From Clostridium thermosuccinogenes (lineage in GTDB: Bacteria; Bacillota; Clostridia; Acetivibrionales; DSM-5807), in NCBI RefSeq assembly GCF_002896855.1, contig NZ_CP021850.1, forward strand, positions 2,939,665 to 3,003,664: DNA of 64,000 bases. Direction: 5' to 3'. Position numbers and translations under genes: made by a program. The notes beneath the pieces are model-generated. The model was not told the DNA's origin, ran no database searches, and saw nothing but the letters and a program-made list of their open reading frames with translations. Of this stretch, positions 54,018-63,250 are shown in pieces (the first letter of the stretch is position 1; the number at the start of each line of letters is the position of its first letter).

Positions 54018-54111
54018 TGTTTTCCTCCTCTTAAGTCTAGATTTTATCCGGTTTACTGAAAGATAATATTCAATTGATTTATACGCACAATACATGGACA
54101 CAAGCAAATAC

Positions 54112-55854
54112 TCACATGGTATACTCCCGCAGAGACGAAAATACAACGCTGTTGTTCTCTGCAAAGAGTCGAATTGCTTTCCCGTTTACCCCATACAGTC
54201 GTACAGTAAGCGCCGCCAAACCGTCAATGTAGAAGATCCCGACGGAACCCTCCTGGATATAGGTGAAAGAATAGTCTCTACCGGCTTCCAGAACAGCATC
54301 TGTTTCAGAGATCAGTGTTTTCCCGCCGTTGAAATATAGCTGCAGCTTGTTATTAGCAGGATCAATGGAAATGAGTTTATAATTATCAGCCTGGCCGTCG
54401 TAATCAAAGGCAAGGCCAAAGCTACCATTGCCTGTAAAACAGAACTCACCGGTTAGCATAAATCTCTCAAAGGCAGTAAATACTTCTTTATAACTATAGA
54501 GGGCACCTGACTCTAACAGAGCGCCTGTACCATCCAAAATCAAAGCACGACGTACGGCAAAGGCATCATAAAACTTATCCAAAGGAGAAAGAATCAGGCT
54601 GCGGTCTTCTTTTTGAACAAGTTTCTGTACAACAAGGTTACCGCCCCATCCGGAGACCTCCTGTGTGGAAGATGGGGATTCTGATCTTCGTGCCCAGCCT
54701 ACCATATAAGTATACTCTCCATCCGAAACGTGCTTGGCTGCATAAAAGAGCTTTCCTTCTAGGCGCTTTGGCTCTGAGTAAGGGCCAAATTGATTGTCAG
54801 CGAAAGCATACCAAAGCGTATCGTTTTGTGCTGAGTAGGTGATATACCACTTGTTACCAAGTTTAAAGGTGTCGCTACACTCAAGATTCCAAAAATCACC
54901 TGTGGGATCGGTAAATATGATGCCATCATACTGCACGTTCATTAAATCAGCACTAATTGTATATTTCAGGATCCGTGCCACATTATTCTGAGAAGCCGTT
55001 ACAGTAAGTGTGATCACGTTATTTTCAGCATCATAGTATGCTTGCGGGTCACGAAAATCATTTTTCTGTCCAAGTTCAGCAGGTGGTGTTATCTCCCAGC
55101 CAACAATCTTTTTAAACTCAGTCGGACTCCTTCCTTCCGCTATCATTATTTTTTCTTTATACTCGTAATGATCGGAAGAAGCGTGCCCTGTATAGAAGAA
55201 GTAATACTTCTCTCCGACTTTTACAACAGAACCCGTACCGATCCATCCATCCTGGCCACCGCTGCGTGAAGCCTCCAACACCGGTTCGTCATATTCCTTA
55301 TAGTTGAGGAAATCTTTTGTGGTAACAAGATAAATCGAGTGATTGTAGGAGTCTCCACCGTCTTTCAAATAATAAATATAATAGACACCGTCTTCATAGT
55401 AAGGCATAGGATCGCCTACATAGGGCTGATTCACACCGTCTTTTTCAGGAAGGAAAAAAAGTCTATAATCATAGGCCATTTCCTGACTGCCTGGCGTTCT
55501 CAAGTTTGTGAAATCTTTGTCTGTATCAGGATATTTGATCTCGTCTCCGCTATCCCTGTCCCAGCCTGCATACAGCGTAAGTTCAGAGTAAACTTTGTCT
55601 TTTTCAAAATCCCACTTTTCAATCAAGCCTTTATCCTTAAACCATCCGAGAAACACATAACCATCCCGTGTGGGAGCATCAAGTTCTTCAAGTTTCGATC
55701 CCATGTGTACCGTTTGGCTGCCTATCTCTCCGCATCCATAATAGTTTCCATTGAAGTGAACGGTGACTGGTGCTCCGGACTGTCTGCAACTACAAAGCAG
55801 AACACTGACAATCAAGCACAGGGCAATCCATAGTACAACATCCTTGTTTCTCAT
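54112..55854 (-). CDS. surface lipoprotein GH32 fructan hydrolase with InlB-type repeat
   Basis: This 580-residue protein has a lipoprotein signal (LLCSC, anchor Cys about 23) and a Listeria-Bacteroides/InlB B-repeat (VTVHFNGNYYGCGE to LTLYAGWD, about 30-100). A GH32/clan J propeller follows, with Asp 148 in VGDPMPYYEDG, the RDP motif in NDFRDPQAYYD and Glu in WNLECSDTF. A C-terminal beta-sandwich (about 430-580) ends it. The less usual GDPMPY in place of WMNDPNG places it in a divergent GH32 branch. AAGGAGTC precedes the ATG. It probably trims fructan at the cell surface before uptake. Confidence 0.85.
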   Translation of the reverse strand: MRNKDVVLWIALCLIVSVLLCSCRQSGAPVTVHFNGNYYGCGEIGSQTVHMGSKLEELDAPTRDGYVFLGWFKDKGLIEKWDFEKDKVYSELTLYAGWDRDSGDEIKYPDTDKDFTNLRTPGSQEMAYDYRLFFLPEKDGVNQPYVGDPMPYYEDGVYYIYYLKDGGDSYNHSIYLVTTKDFLNYKEYDEPVLEASRSGGQDGWIGTGSVVKVGEKYYFFYTGHASSDHYEYKEKIMIAEGRSPTEFKKIVGWEITPPAELGQKNDFRDPQAYYDAENNVITLTVTASQNNVARILKYTISADLMNVQYDGIIFTDPTGDFWNLECSDTFKLGNKWYITYSAQNDTLWYAFADNQFGPYSEPKRLEGKLFYAAKHVSDGEYTYMVGWARRSESPSSTQEVSGWGGNLVVQKLVQKEDRSLILSPLDKFYDAFAVRRALILDGTGALLESGALYSYKEVFTAFERFMLTGEFCFTGNGSFGLAFDYDGQADNYKLISIDPANNKLQLYFNGGKTLISETDAVLEAGRDYSFTYIQEGSVGIFYIDGLAALTVRLYGVNGKAIRLFAENNSVVFSSLREYTM

Positions 55855-55935
55855 ATTTATTGACTCCTTGACTTATTTTGCATACTTATTTGCAGGGAGA
55901 TGCGCTTATCATCCCCCTGCAAGCAGATAATAGGA

Positions 55936-57762
55936 TCAGATGACACTCATCTGGTAAATCGTAATATCGCTGAACTCAACGGTTACTTCACCAAGCTGCG
56001 CCAAGTCTTCAGACCCGAACTGGAACAACAGCTCAAAGTCCATGTCTGTAATAAAGATATCGGTTGTGGTGAATTTGAAAGTCTGCTCCTCGGTGGTAAT
56101 ATCCAGTCGTTCGGATAGACGGGGGTCCCAACCACCGATGGGGTTGAGGAACAGGCCACAGGAAACATTCTTTGTTGCCTTTACTTTAATCTCAATTGCG
56201 TAATAGCTGTCGGCTTTCAGCATCAGAGGATTGCCGTTATATCCGCAGATAAGTTTATTATGCCAGTCAGTGGTACCGCCTTGATCAATTCGGTAGAATA
56301 AGCTTCCATTTTCGGTCCAGATGGTGCCGACACCACGATCATAGTCCTCATCAGTGCCATTGAAAACAGCCCACGGATACTCAGGATTTGTGGCATTATA
56401 GCTGCTGTTACCAAAGGCAATGAAGTTGTCAATGGTCTTTTTGACCTCCTTATCACCCTCAACCTTACCGAATACCACATCACTGATGTCCAGTGAATTG
56501 GAGCTTACACCGTCAGAGGGATTACCGATTTGCAGGCGGATGACAGGATCAGAGATCGCACGGTCAGCGGTAAAGGTCCCGGATATTTCAATTTCCTCAC
56601 CAGCTGCCACAGTAAAGCCGTTGAAGTGAACTCGGTTTTTATCGTACTGGGCGGCGCTCTCTACAATGCACTCGCCGGATTGCGCATTCTTAGCTTTCAG
56701 CTTTAAGCTGTAATAATATTTTGTACCATTTTCTATTGTCTGATCACCCAGCTCAATATTGGACTTGATGCTCCAAACACCGCCGTTGGTGGGATATGAG
56801 GTGATATTCACAGTCGCAGCATCATCACTAAAGCTTACATTGGCCACTGCACCGTCACCGGCTTCCACCGTAACACCTTTACCGGTAGAAAAATTTGATG
56901 TATAGGCTGGTATCAGGGTTTCATCACCGGTAATTTCATATATCTCAATCTTGTCGATGGTCACTGTAAAATTCTCAGGAGTGGTATCGGAGGGGTTATC
57001 GGGATTCGGAGTGATCTTGCCCAGATTCAGCAGAAGTTCGGCACTGCCCTTACCTTTGGAAGTAAAGTTGAGTTCCAGAGGTGATATCTCCTTACCAATA
57101 ACGACATTGTAGGCGCCACCAAATGTAGCCCAGCCATCTGCATCTTCATCACGAGCAATGATGTGGCAGTATGTATCAGCTGTGGATTTTGCCCAGATCT
57201 TGATACGATAGTCAGCTGCTTTGAGAGCAAAACCGGGTTTTGCAAGCTGAATATCGCCGTCACCGTTTCCAGGAGAAGCAATCTCAAACACATAAGCTCC
57301 CTGCTTCATCTCGGCGCTGGCATCAACACCATCGGCAATACGCGCTTCCCAGCCCCTGTTATCAGTGGCGGGCTGTGTACTGAAATCAAAGTCCTTATAA
57401 ACAACGGCATCGCCTGTCTTTCTGGTCACAGTAAGGGTCGCGTAAGCCTCAGCCTTCAAGCCACCCTTGTCAGCAACGGAATAAGTGAGCTCATAAGTGC
57501 CTTCTTCTTCAGGAGTAACCTTACCATTTTTAAATTCAAGAGGAGGGTTGGAGTCGATAACAATCTTCGAGGTCAGATCTCCATCCTCAGCATCTAAGGC
57601 AGTGACACCTTCGAATGCATCAAACTCGGAGCCAACGACAACCGTCATATCACGAACACCAGAAATAGTCGGCGCAGTATTCTTACTGTTGCCGCATGCG
57701 GCAAGAGAAAGGAGCAGTGTAAAGGCTAAAACGAGCGCTAGGATCTTACGATTGTCTTTCAT
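55936..57762 (-). CDS. lipoprotein with Ig-like and carbohydrate-binding-type domains, fructan operon
   Basis: This 608-residue surface lipoprotein (LAAC, anchor Cys 23) starts with a bacterial Ig-like domain of DUF5011 type (APTISGVRDMTVVVGSEFDA to ATLTVTRK, about 30-113). About three beta-sandwich modules of CBM4/9-like pattern follow (about 125-275, 285-445 and 455-605). No catalytic motif is visible. Its start overlaps the stop of the binding-protein gene (ATGA). It likely holds fructan near the surface hydrolase; this is inferred from domains and position. GGGAGG precedes the ATG. Confidence 0.72.
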   Translation of the reverse strand: MKDNRKILALVLAFTLLLSLAACGNSKNTAPTISGVRDMTVVVGSEFDAFEGVTALDAEDGDLTSKIVIDSNPPLEFKNGKVTPEEEGTYELTYSVADKGGLKAEAYATLTVTRKTGDAVVYKDFDFSTQPATDNRGWEARIADGVDASAEMKQGAYVFEIASPGNGDGDIQLAKPGFALKAADYRIKIWAKSTADTYCHIIARDEDADGWATFGGAYNVVIGKEISPLELNFTSKGKGSAELLLNLGKITPNPDNPSDTTPENFTVTIDKIEIYEITGDETLIPAYTSNFSTGKGVTVEAGDGAVANVSFSDDAATVNITSYPTNGGVWSIKSNIELGDQTIENGTKYYYSLKLKAKNAQSGECIVESAAQYDKNRVHFNGFTVAAGEEIEISGTFTADRAISDPVIRLQIGNPSDGVSSNSLDISDVVFGKVEGDKEVKKTIDNFIAFGNSSYNATNPEYPWAVFNGTDEDYDRGVGTIWTENGSLFYRIDQGGTTDWHNKLICGYNGNPLMLKADSYYAIEIKVKATKNVSCGLFLNPIGGWDPRLSERLDITTEEQTFKFTTTDIFITDMDFELLFQFGSEDLAQLGEVTVEFSDITIYQMSVI

Positions 57763-59465
57763 TTTAATTTCCTCCCATCATTTTTTATATATCTGTCATA
57801 GGCATCCTGATAGACCTGACGGATACTCTCAATGTTGAGCTTCCCTTTTAATTCATCCTGGAAAGATGCCCATTCGGAATCGGATACGCCACCGTTAAGC
57901 AGCCAGCGGATCAGGTTCGTACGAATGTAGTCATTTAGATTACTCTCATATTTTGTAAGCTTATTGAGCTCCTCAAGGGTAAACTGCAGATTTACCGGAC
58001 AGGGTTTCACACCTTCAGGCACATAGGGTTTTACATAAGCATCCAGACGTTCCAAACGCAGCTTAGCACGAGGTTCCATATTAACCACATTGTTCCATGC
58101 GTAATCAGAGAGATAAATAATACCGAGCGGGGCGTTCTGCAAGCGAAGCTCGTCAGCAGTCATACCTTCGGGAATTTCTTTCTGAACGAGCATTCCTTTT
58201 TCGTCCAACTCTTCCTTATAAACGATGCCAATGGGACCGTAGTTAATCTGAGCTGAAATGAAAGGATCGTAATAGCGATCAAAATAAGCGAGAAGAACTT
58301 CAACATTCGGGCAGTCGGCAAAAATAACTAGTTCTCCTGTACCGACCTCCGGGTTGTTGGAAACGCAAACCGTCTGATCTCCGTGTGGGCCAATGATTGG
58401 AGCACAGACTATGTAATTTTCTGGGTTGGAAACCACGGTTTCGCTCTCCCACCAGTAGAAAGCTCCATAGATTTCAAGACCCTTGCCGTTGGCCAAGAAG
58501 TTATCCTGTGACTGTTCAAATGAGACCTTATCGATAAGACCTTCGGAAACCCATCTGGCAATAAAATTGGTTGCCTCTTTGAATCTCTCATCCTGTATGG
58601 TATAGATCACCTGATCGTTCACAACAACCCGATGCTCCAGATTGTCGTTGAGACCGAACATTCCATAAAGATCACATTGGTTGCCTTGCCAGTTGTTGTA
58701 GACAAAACTCAGGGGACGCTCATCATTGACATCGCCGTTGCCATTCATGTCGTTTTCCTTGAAATAGCGGAGCATGGCTTCCATCTGTTCACAAGTGAGA
58801 GCAAGGCCATCCTTAAGATCATCCACACTGAGACCATTTAGTGCGCTGGCCTCAATGGCTTTGGCAGCCCAGTTCTTATTCAAGTAAAGAATGTTGGGAT
58901 GCTGCAGTAAACCCATCTCTTCAATGCGCGGAAGGGAGTAAATTTTTCCGTCTTCCACATTAATAAGTTGATTTTTGATGTCGGGACGCTCCTCCAGGAT
59001 TTTGGAGAAGTTTGGCATGTACTCGAGATAATCACTGATGGGAAGCAATACTTTTCGTCTTGCATACTTGATGATCTCACCAGTAGTCATACCTGCATGA
59101 TAAATAGCATCCGGACGGTCTTCCGAGTTGCCAAAAATCAGGTTTTTCTGCTGGGAGTATACGGACTCTGACACGTTCTCCCATACTACATTGACATTTG
59201 TCATCTTATACAGATCCTGCATGACTTTCATGTCGTTGTAGTCCAGAGCGGAAGCATTCTTTGAGGAATAGACTCTGAAAGTCAGCTCCTTAGCGCCCTT
59301 TTCATTGAGGATAGGAGCAGAAGTATCCGTCCACTGGAAACCGTATTCGGAAACCAGTTTCTCAACACCAGCACCCTCTTTCTTGTCGGATTTCTCGCTG
59401 TTTCCACAGGCCACCAGAGACAGAACTAGCACCCCCGAAAGCAGGATCGCTATCCACTTTTTCAT
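57759..59465 (-). CDS. sugar-binding lipoprotein of ABC importer (LipO-like, family 1)
   Basis: This 568-residue extracellular solute-binding protein has lipobox LVAC (Cys 20) and a two-lobe periplasmic-binding fold. Stretches such as ELTFRVYSSKNASALDYNDM, GDVNDERPLSFVYNNW and QINYGPIGIVYKEELDEKGM are characteristic of the long LipO-type binders that pair with LplB/LplC permeases. It hands fructo-oligosaccharides to the permeases encoded just upstream. AGGAGG lies 9 bases before the ATG. Confidence 0.9.
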   Translation of the reverse strand: MKKWIAILLSGVLVLSLVACGNSEKSDKKEGAGVEKLVSEYGFQWTDTSAPILNEKGAKELTFRVYSSKNASALDYNDMKVMQDLYKMTNVNVVWENVSESVYSQQKNLIFGNSEDRPDAIYHAGMTTGEIIKYARRKVLLPISDYLEYMPNFSKILEERPDIKNQLINVEDGKIYSLPRIEEMGLLQHPNILYLNKNWAAKAIEASALNGLSVDDLKDGLALTCEQMEAMLRYFKENDMNGNGDVNDERPLSFVYNNWQGNQCDLYGMFGLNDNLEHRVVVNDQVIYTIQDERFKEATNFIARWVSEGLIDKVSFEQSQDNFLANGKGLEIYGAFYWWESETVVSNPENYIVCAPIIGPHGDQTVCVSNNPEVGTGELVIFADCPNVEVLLAYFDRYYDPFISAQINYGPIGIVYKEELDEKGMLVQKEIPEGMTADELRLQNAPLGIIYLSDYAWNNVVNMEPRAKLRLERLDAYVKPYVPEGVKPCPVNLQFTLEELNKLTKYESNLNDYIRTNLIRWLLNGGVSDSEWASFQDELKGKLNIESIRQVYQDAYDRYIKNDGRKLK

Positions 59466-59505
59466 GTTATCAATCCTCCTTATTCTTTATGATATGGATG
59501 CGATA

Positions 59506-60396
59506 TTAGTTTTTCAGTGAGCCGATCATGATACCCTGGGCGAAGTATTTCTGCACAAAAGGATACAGCATCAAAATCGGCAGACTTGACACAATAACGG
59601 AAATATATTTGATCTGATTCGCCAAACGATACTGTTCAAGGATTGTCTCACCGCTGCCACCAACGGTACTTTCCGTGGCAATCAAGATCTCTTTCAGAAC
59701 GAGTTGCAGTGGATACATACTTTCGTCTCGAAGGAAGATCATTGCATTAAAGTAGCTATTCCACTGACCCACACCGTAATACAGAGCCATGGTCGCGATG
59801 ATTGCCTTGGACAGGGGAATAACTATCGAGAAGAATATTCTAAACTGGCCCGCACCATCGATCTTAGCTGCTTCGATCAGGCTGCTGTTAATGCTCGATT
59901 GAAAGAAAGCCTTCGTCATGAACAGATTCCACACCGACAATATTGAAGGCAGTATGACTGCCCACATGGTGTTGTTGAGGCGCAGGCTGCTCATGACGTT
60001 GTAAAAGGGAATCAGGCCGCCACCAAAGAACATGGGGATGATGAAATAGATCATAAATGTCTTTCTTCCCAGGAGAGTTTTTCGGCTAAGCGCCCAACCT
60101 GCAGGAATTGTTACGACGAGAGAAAGTATAACCGTAAGAGCCGTATAAATGATGGTATTGAGATAACCCCTCCACACATCCTGCCGCTCCATGATCTTGG
60201 CATAGCCTGAGAATGTGATCTGTACAGGATAGAGAATTACCTTGCCGGAGAGCACCGCGTCTGGGTCGGAGATCGAGGCGATAATGACAAAGTACAGAGG
60301 ATAGAGGATAACTAAAGTTACCAGGACGAGGAAGACTTCAATGATGGCGTAGAATATCTTATCACCAAGTGTATCTTTCAAATCTTTTTGTTTCAT
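59506..60396 (-). CDS. carbohydrate ABC permease, LplC/YtcP type (MalG-like)
   Basis: This protein of about 296 residues has six membrane helices. The EAA loop reads LIEAAKIDGAGQFRIFFSIV, then IPLSKA (about 200), the contact site for the ATPase. The open frame begins at 60423, overlapping the previous gene by 7 bases, but the ATG at 60396 has GAGGG 6 bases upstream and fits relatives best. It forms the import channel with the product of 60417-61400. No ATPase gene is present, so a shared MsmX-like ATPase is expected elsewhere. Confidence 0.9.
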   Translation of the reverse strand: MKQKDLKDTLGDKIFYAIIEVFLVLVTLVILYPLYFVIIASISDPDAVLSGKVILYPVQITFSGYAKIMERQDVWRGYLNTIIYTALTVILSLVVTIPAGWALSRKTLLGRKTFMIYFIIPMFFGGGLIPFYNVMSSLRLNNTMWAVILPSILSVWNLFMTKAFFQSSINSSLIEAAKIDGAGQFRIFFSIVIPLSKAIIATMALYYGVGQWNSYFNAMIFLRDESMYPLQLVLKEILIATESTVGGSGETILEQYRLANQIKYISVIVSSLPILMLYPFVQKYFAQGIMIGSLKN

Positions 60397-60416
60397 TGAC
60401 ACCCTCATGCCCTCCT

Positions 60417-61400
60417 TTACCATAAAGAGTTCTCTGAGAACTTCCTAGCCATTGTATTAGCAATAATAAGAAGTACCAAATTAATCAAGGAATTAAAAGA
60501 ACCGATGGTTGTCGCATAAGCTTGATCAGGTACACCAGTTAAACCACGTTTATACACGTATGTGGAAATCAGCTCGCTGACAGCAAGGTTGCCGTCAGTC
60601 TGCATCAACAGCGCTTTCTCATAGCCGACACCCATCAGCCCACCGATGGACATGATAAGCATCACGCTGACCATGGGCATTATAGCGGGCAAGTCAACGT
60701 GGATAATGCGCTGAAACCGGGTCGCGCCATCCAAAATAGCTGCTTCATGCTGCTCATGATCAACATTAGCGAGGGCCGCAATGTAAATAACTGAGCTCCA
60801 GCCAAAATCCTGCCAGTTGCTGGACAAGATATAGAGCGGACGAAATGCCGAGGCCTCAAGAAAGTAGGAAATACGTTCGCCACCCAGGCTTACCGCAATA
60901 TTATTCACAAGTCCGTAGCGGCCGAAGAAAAGCTGCAGCATACCGACCAAAACGACCAAAGAGATAAAGTGAGGTGCAATGAATATCGTATGCAACGTCT
61001 TGCTCATCTTCCTGCTTTTGAGTGCATTGAGCATCAGAGCCATGATGATCGGTAGTGGAAAACCGATGATAAAACCATAGATACATAGCAAAAAGGTGTT
61101 CTTCATCAGCGGCCAGAATTGGGGATCATTGAAAAAGCGGGAGAAGTTTTCAAAGCCCACCCAGATTGTTGTATCTGAAAGAATCTTATCGCCGGGCACA
61201 AAATCCTGAAACGCAATCAGAATACCGTAGATGGGCAGATAGCTGAACAAAAAAACGACCAGCACCGCAGGAAAGAGCATAATCATAAACGGTAGATTTT
61301 CTTTTAAATGTCTTAGCTTTTCGCTCTCAGGCGTCATTCTCAAAAACGCTTTCTGGCGGGAGAGAAGTGATTCCTTTGGAGCTCTATTTGTTGCTTCCAT
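60417..61400 (-). CDS. carbohydrate ABC permease, LplB type (MalF-like)
   Basis: This 327-residue, six-helix membrane protein has the EAA loop HEAAILDGATRFQRIIHVDL followed by PAIMP (about 220). The N-terminal 40 residues are cytoplasmic. AGGAGG precedes the ATG by 7 bases. It is the first gene of the seven-gene fructan operon. The next permease gene overlaps its stop. The IS110 element at 61.6 kb lies shortly upstream of the operon promoter region. Confidence 0.92.
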   Translation of the reverse strand: MEATNRAPKESLLSRQKAFLRMTPESEKLRHLKENLPFMIMLFPAVLVVFLFSYLPIYGILIAFQDFVPGDKILSDTTIWVGFENFSRFFNDPQFWPLMKNTFLLCIYGFIIGFPLPIIMALMLNALKSRKMSKTLHTIFIAPHFISLVVLVGMLQLFFGRYGLVNNIAVSLGGERISYFLEASAFRPLYILSSNWQDFGWSSVIYIAALANVDHEQHEAAILDGATRFQRIIHVDLPAIMPMVSVMLIMSIGGLMGVGYEKALLMQTDGNLAVSELISTYVYKRGLTGVPDQAYATTIGSFNSLINLVLLIIANTMARKFSENSLW

Positions 61401-61415
61401 TGATTCTCCTCCTTG

Positions 61416-61455
61416 TACAATTAATATTGTATTAAATCAGTGACCAAAGCCACTG
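61416..61455 (-). promoter_or_regulatory. operator-like dyads in the leader of the fructan operon
   Basis: Two inverted repeats lie 15-60 bases before the first start codon: TACAAT-N4-ATTGTA (61416-61431) and CAGTG-N8-CACTG (61438-61442 with 61451-61455). They are suitable sites for a repressor, but no regulator gene is adjacent. Confidence 0.5.
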
Positions 61456-61598
61456 TTTGACCCATCAATTTTTATAGTTAACATAACATTTTAAGCTTCA
61501 TACTTTTCCAAACATCAAGCACATCATCCGGCTTCACATCTTAGCCATTATGCCAGCATCTGTTGGCCTGAACTTTGACAATCATGTATAATATTTTC

Positions 61599-61814
61599 CG
61601 GACTTGGAAGGTGTGTGTTTCACCTCCTGGGACGGACCTTAGCGGGCCGATTACCCGTAAAAAAGAGTATTTATCCATTCCGGTAAGTCTACATGATTTG
61701 GCTGGTTGAGGCCAGCTTAAAGCTGGTTCCTCGTGTCACATGCAAGGTTGTTTGCTTACATGGGAAGGAATGGAGACTTTTAAGTCCATTCATCTTGTAA
61801 AGGAGGCATTTTTT
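61599..61814 (+). ncRNA. candidate bridge RNA of IS110 element 2
   Basis: A TATAAT box (61587-61592) precedes a leader with several hairpins: AGGTG/CACCT (61609-61613 with 61621-61625); GCTGG/CCAGC (61701-61705 with 61712-61716), which can alternatively pair CCAGC with GCTGG at 61722-61726; and GAATGG/CCATTC (61768-61773 with 61786-61791). Position and structure match bridge RNAs of IS110 elements. The RNA may end near the ribosome site at 61801-61806. Confidence 0.5.
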
Positions 61815-63104
61815 ATGAATTTCAGACCTATGGCAGGAATCGATGTAGGTAAATTCTTTAGTGAGATGGCAATTCTTTCTCCATCCAATGAAGTAATTGC
61901 CCGCATGAAGATCCGCCATGATTCCAGTTCTGACGTTGAAAGAGCCGTTAAATTACTGAAAAAAACGGAAAAGGACTTTGATTCTAGGCCTTTCGTCGTC
62001 ATGGAATCCACCGGGCACTATCACAAAATCCTTTTCCATTCACTTTGTAAAGCTGGATTTGAGGTTTCCATCATAAACCCCATCCAAACTGATTCTATCA
62101 AAAATATTGGAATCAGGAAAGTGAAAAATGATAAAGTTGATGCCCGGAAAATTGCCCTGCTATACAGATTTCAGGAGCTTAAAACTACTAATATCCCAGA
62201 TGAAGATATTGAATGTCTGCGAAGCCTTTGCCGACAGTACTACAAGCTCTCTGACGAACTTACTGCCTACAAAAACAGGCTTACAGGTATTGTTGACCAA
62301 CTCATGCTAAACTTCAAGGATGTATTCCCTAACATCTTTTCAAAGGCTGCTCTCGCAGTATTAGAAAAATATCCTACGCCTGTGCATATTCTTAAAGCCA
62401 ACAGAAACAAGTTGATTGCACTGATACAAAAGAATTCCCGCAGAAGCCTTAAGTGGTCAACTGCAAAGTATGAGCTTTTGGTCTCCAAGGCCAGAGAATT
62501 TGCACCTTTGAGCATTAATAACTCTTCAAATATTGCCATGCTTGGGGTGTATATCTCTATGATTAAAACCTTGGAGGAAAACCTTGAGAAAGTCCTCAAA
62601 GCCATTCGTTCATTGATTGCTGAAGATATGGCAAAGGACATACCCATGCTGGCACTGACTCTCGAGCTTCTACAAAGCATTCCAGGTATAGGACTTATCT
62701 CTGCTGTTACCATTCTGGCTGAAATTGGCGACTTTTCAGCTTTTTCAAAGCCAGGCAAGCTAGTTGCTTATTTCGGCATTGACCCCTCTGTAATGCAGTC
62801 CGGAGAGTTTACCGGCACACAAAACAAGATGTCAAAAAGGGGGTCAAGGCTGCTTCGCAGGGTACTTTTCACAATTGCTCTTGCTAATATCCGCACTAAG
62901 CGTGACAAAACAGCTTGCAACCCTGTACTGATGGAATATTACAAAAACAAATGCCAGAACAAGCCTAAAAAAGTGGCCTTAGGAGCTGTTATGCGTAAGC
63001 TTGTTAATTATATTTTTGCTGTTCTTAGGGATAGAAAGCCTTATCAGCTACGTAGCCCTCAGGAACATGCGAAGAATCTTGCAGCAAAGCATACAGCAGC
63101 TTAA
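61815..63104 (+). CDS. IS110-family DEDD transposase/recombinase
   Basis: This 429-residue recombinase has a RuvC-like domain with Asp 10 (AGIDVGK), Glu about 65 (VVMESTGHYHK) and Asp about 104/107 (KNDKVDARKIA). A central helical region and a C-terminal Tnp_20 domain (LLQSIPGIGLISAVTILAEI; KMSKRGSRLLRRVLFTIA) follow. The ATG at 61815 follows AAAGGAGG by 8 bases; earlier in-frame ATGs lie inside the leader RNA region and are rejected. Intact. Confidence 0.94.
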   Translation: MNFRPMAGIDVGKFFSEMAILSPSNEVIARMKIRHDSSSDVERAVKLLKKTEKDFDSRPFVVMESTGHYHKILFHSLCKAGFEVSIINPIQTDSIKNIGIRKVKNDKVDARKIALLYRFQELKTTNIPDEDIECLRSLCRQYYKLSDELTAYKNRLTGIVDQLMLNFKDVFPNIFSKAALAVLEKYPTPVHILKANRNKLIALIQKNSRRSLKWSTAKYELLVSKAREFAPLSINNSSNIAMLGVYISMIKTLEENLEKVLKAIRSLIAEDMAKDIPMLALTLELLQSIPGIGLISAVTILAEIGDFSAFSKPGKLVAYFGIDPSVMQSGEFTGTQNKMSKRGSRLLRRVLFTIALANIRTKRDKTACNPVLMEYYKNKCQNKPKKVALGAVMRKLVNYIFAVLRDRKPYQLRSPQEHAKNLAAKHTAA

Positions 63105-63218
63105 TAGTACTGTTACTTGATGTTTAGTTTTCAAAGAGCAACTTACTATTTTGGACCAGCTATTTTATGTCTACTTCACCTGGGTGGTCTTGTTGTCATG
63201 CCTTTTTTAGCTCATGTG

Positions 63219-63250
63219 TTTTTTGAAAAATTCTTTTATTTTTCAAAAAA
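63219..63250 (+). terminator. AT-rich hairpin after IS110 transposase
   Basis: TTTTTTGAAAAA (63219-63230) pairs with TTTTTCAAAAAA (63239-63250), with an 8-base loop and an AGCT extension on the outer side. It is probably a terminator for the transposase transcript. It is composed only of A/T-rich pairs, so its strength is uncertain. Confidence 0.5.

Larger units (their letters stand above)
61570..63160 (+). mobile_element. IS110-family insertion sequence 2 (ends approximate)
   Basis: An intact IS110 transposase is preceded by a structured noncoding leader of about 220 bases and followed by an AT-rich 3' end. The transposase differs strongly from the one at 46010. Borders are estimates, because IS110 elements have no terminal inverted repeats or duplications. 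Confidence 0.68.

Noticed and set aside
61576-61592. TTGACA next to TATAAT before IS110 element 2 as one promoter
   Set aside because: Only about 6 bases separate them, too few for a -35/-10 pair. Only the TATAAT is kept as a candidate.
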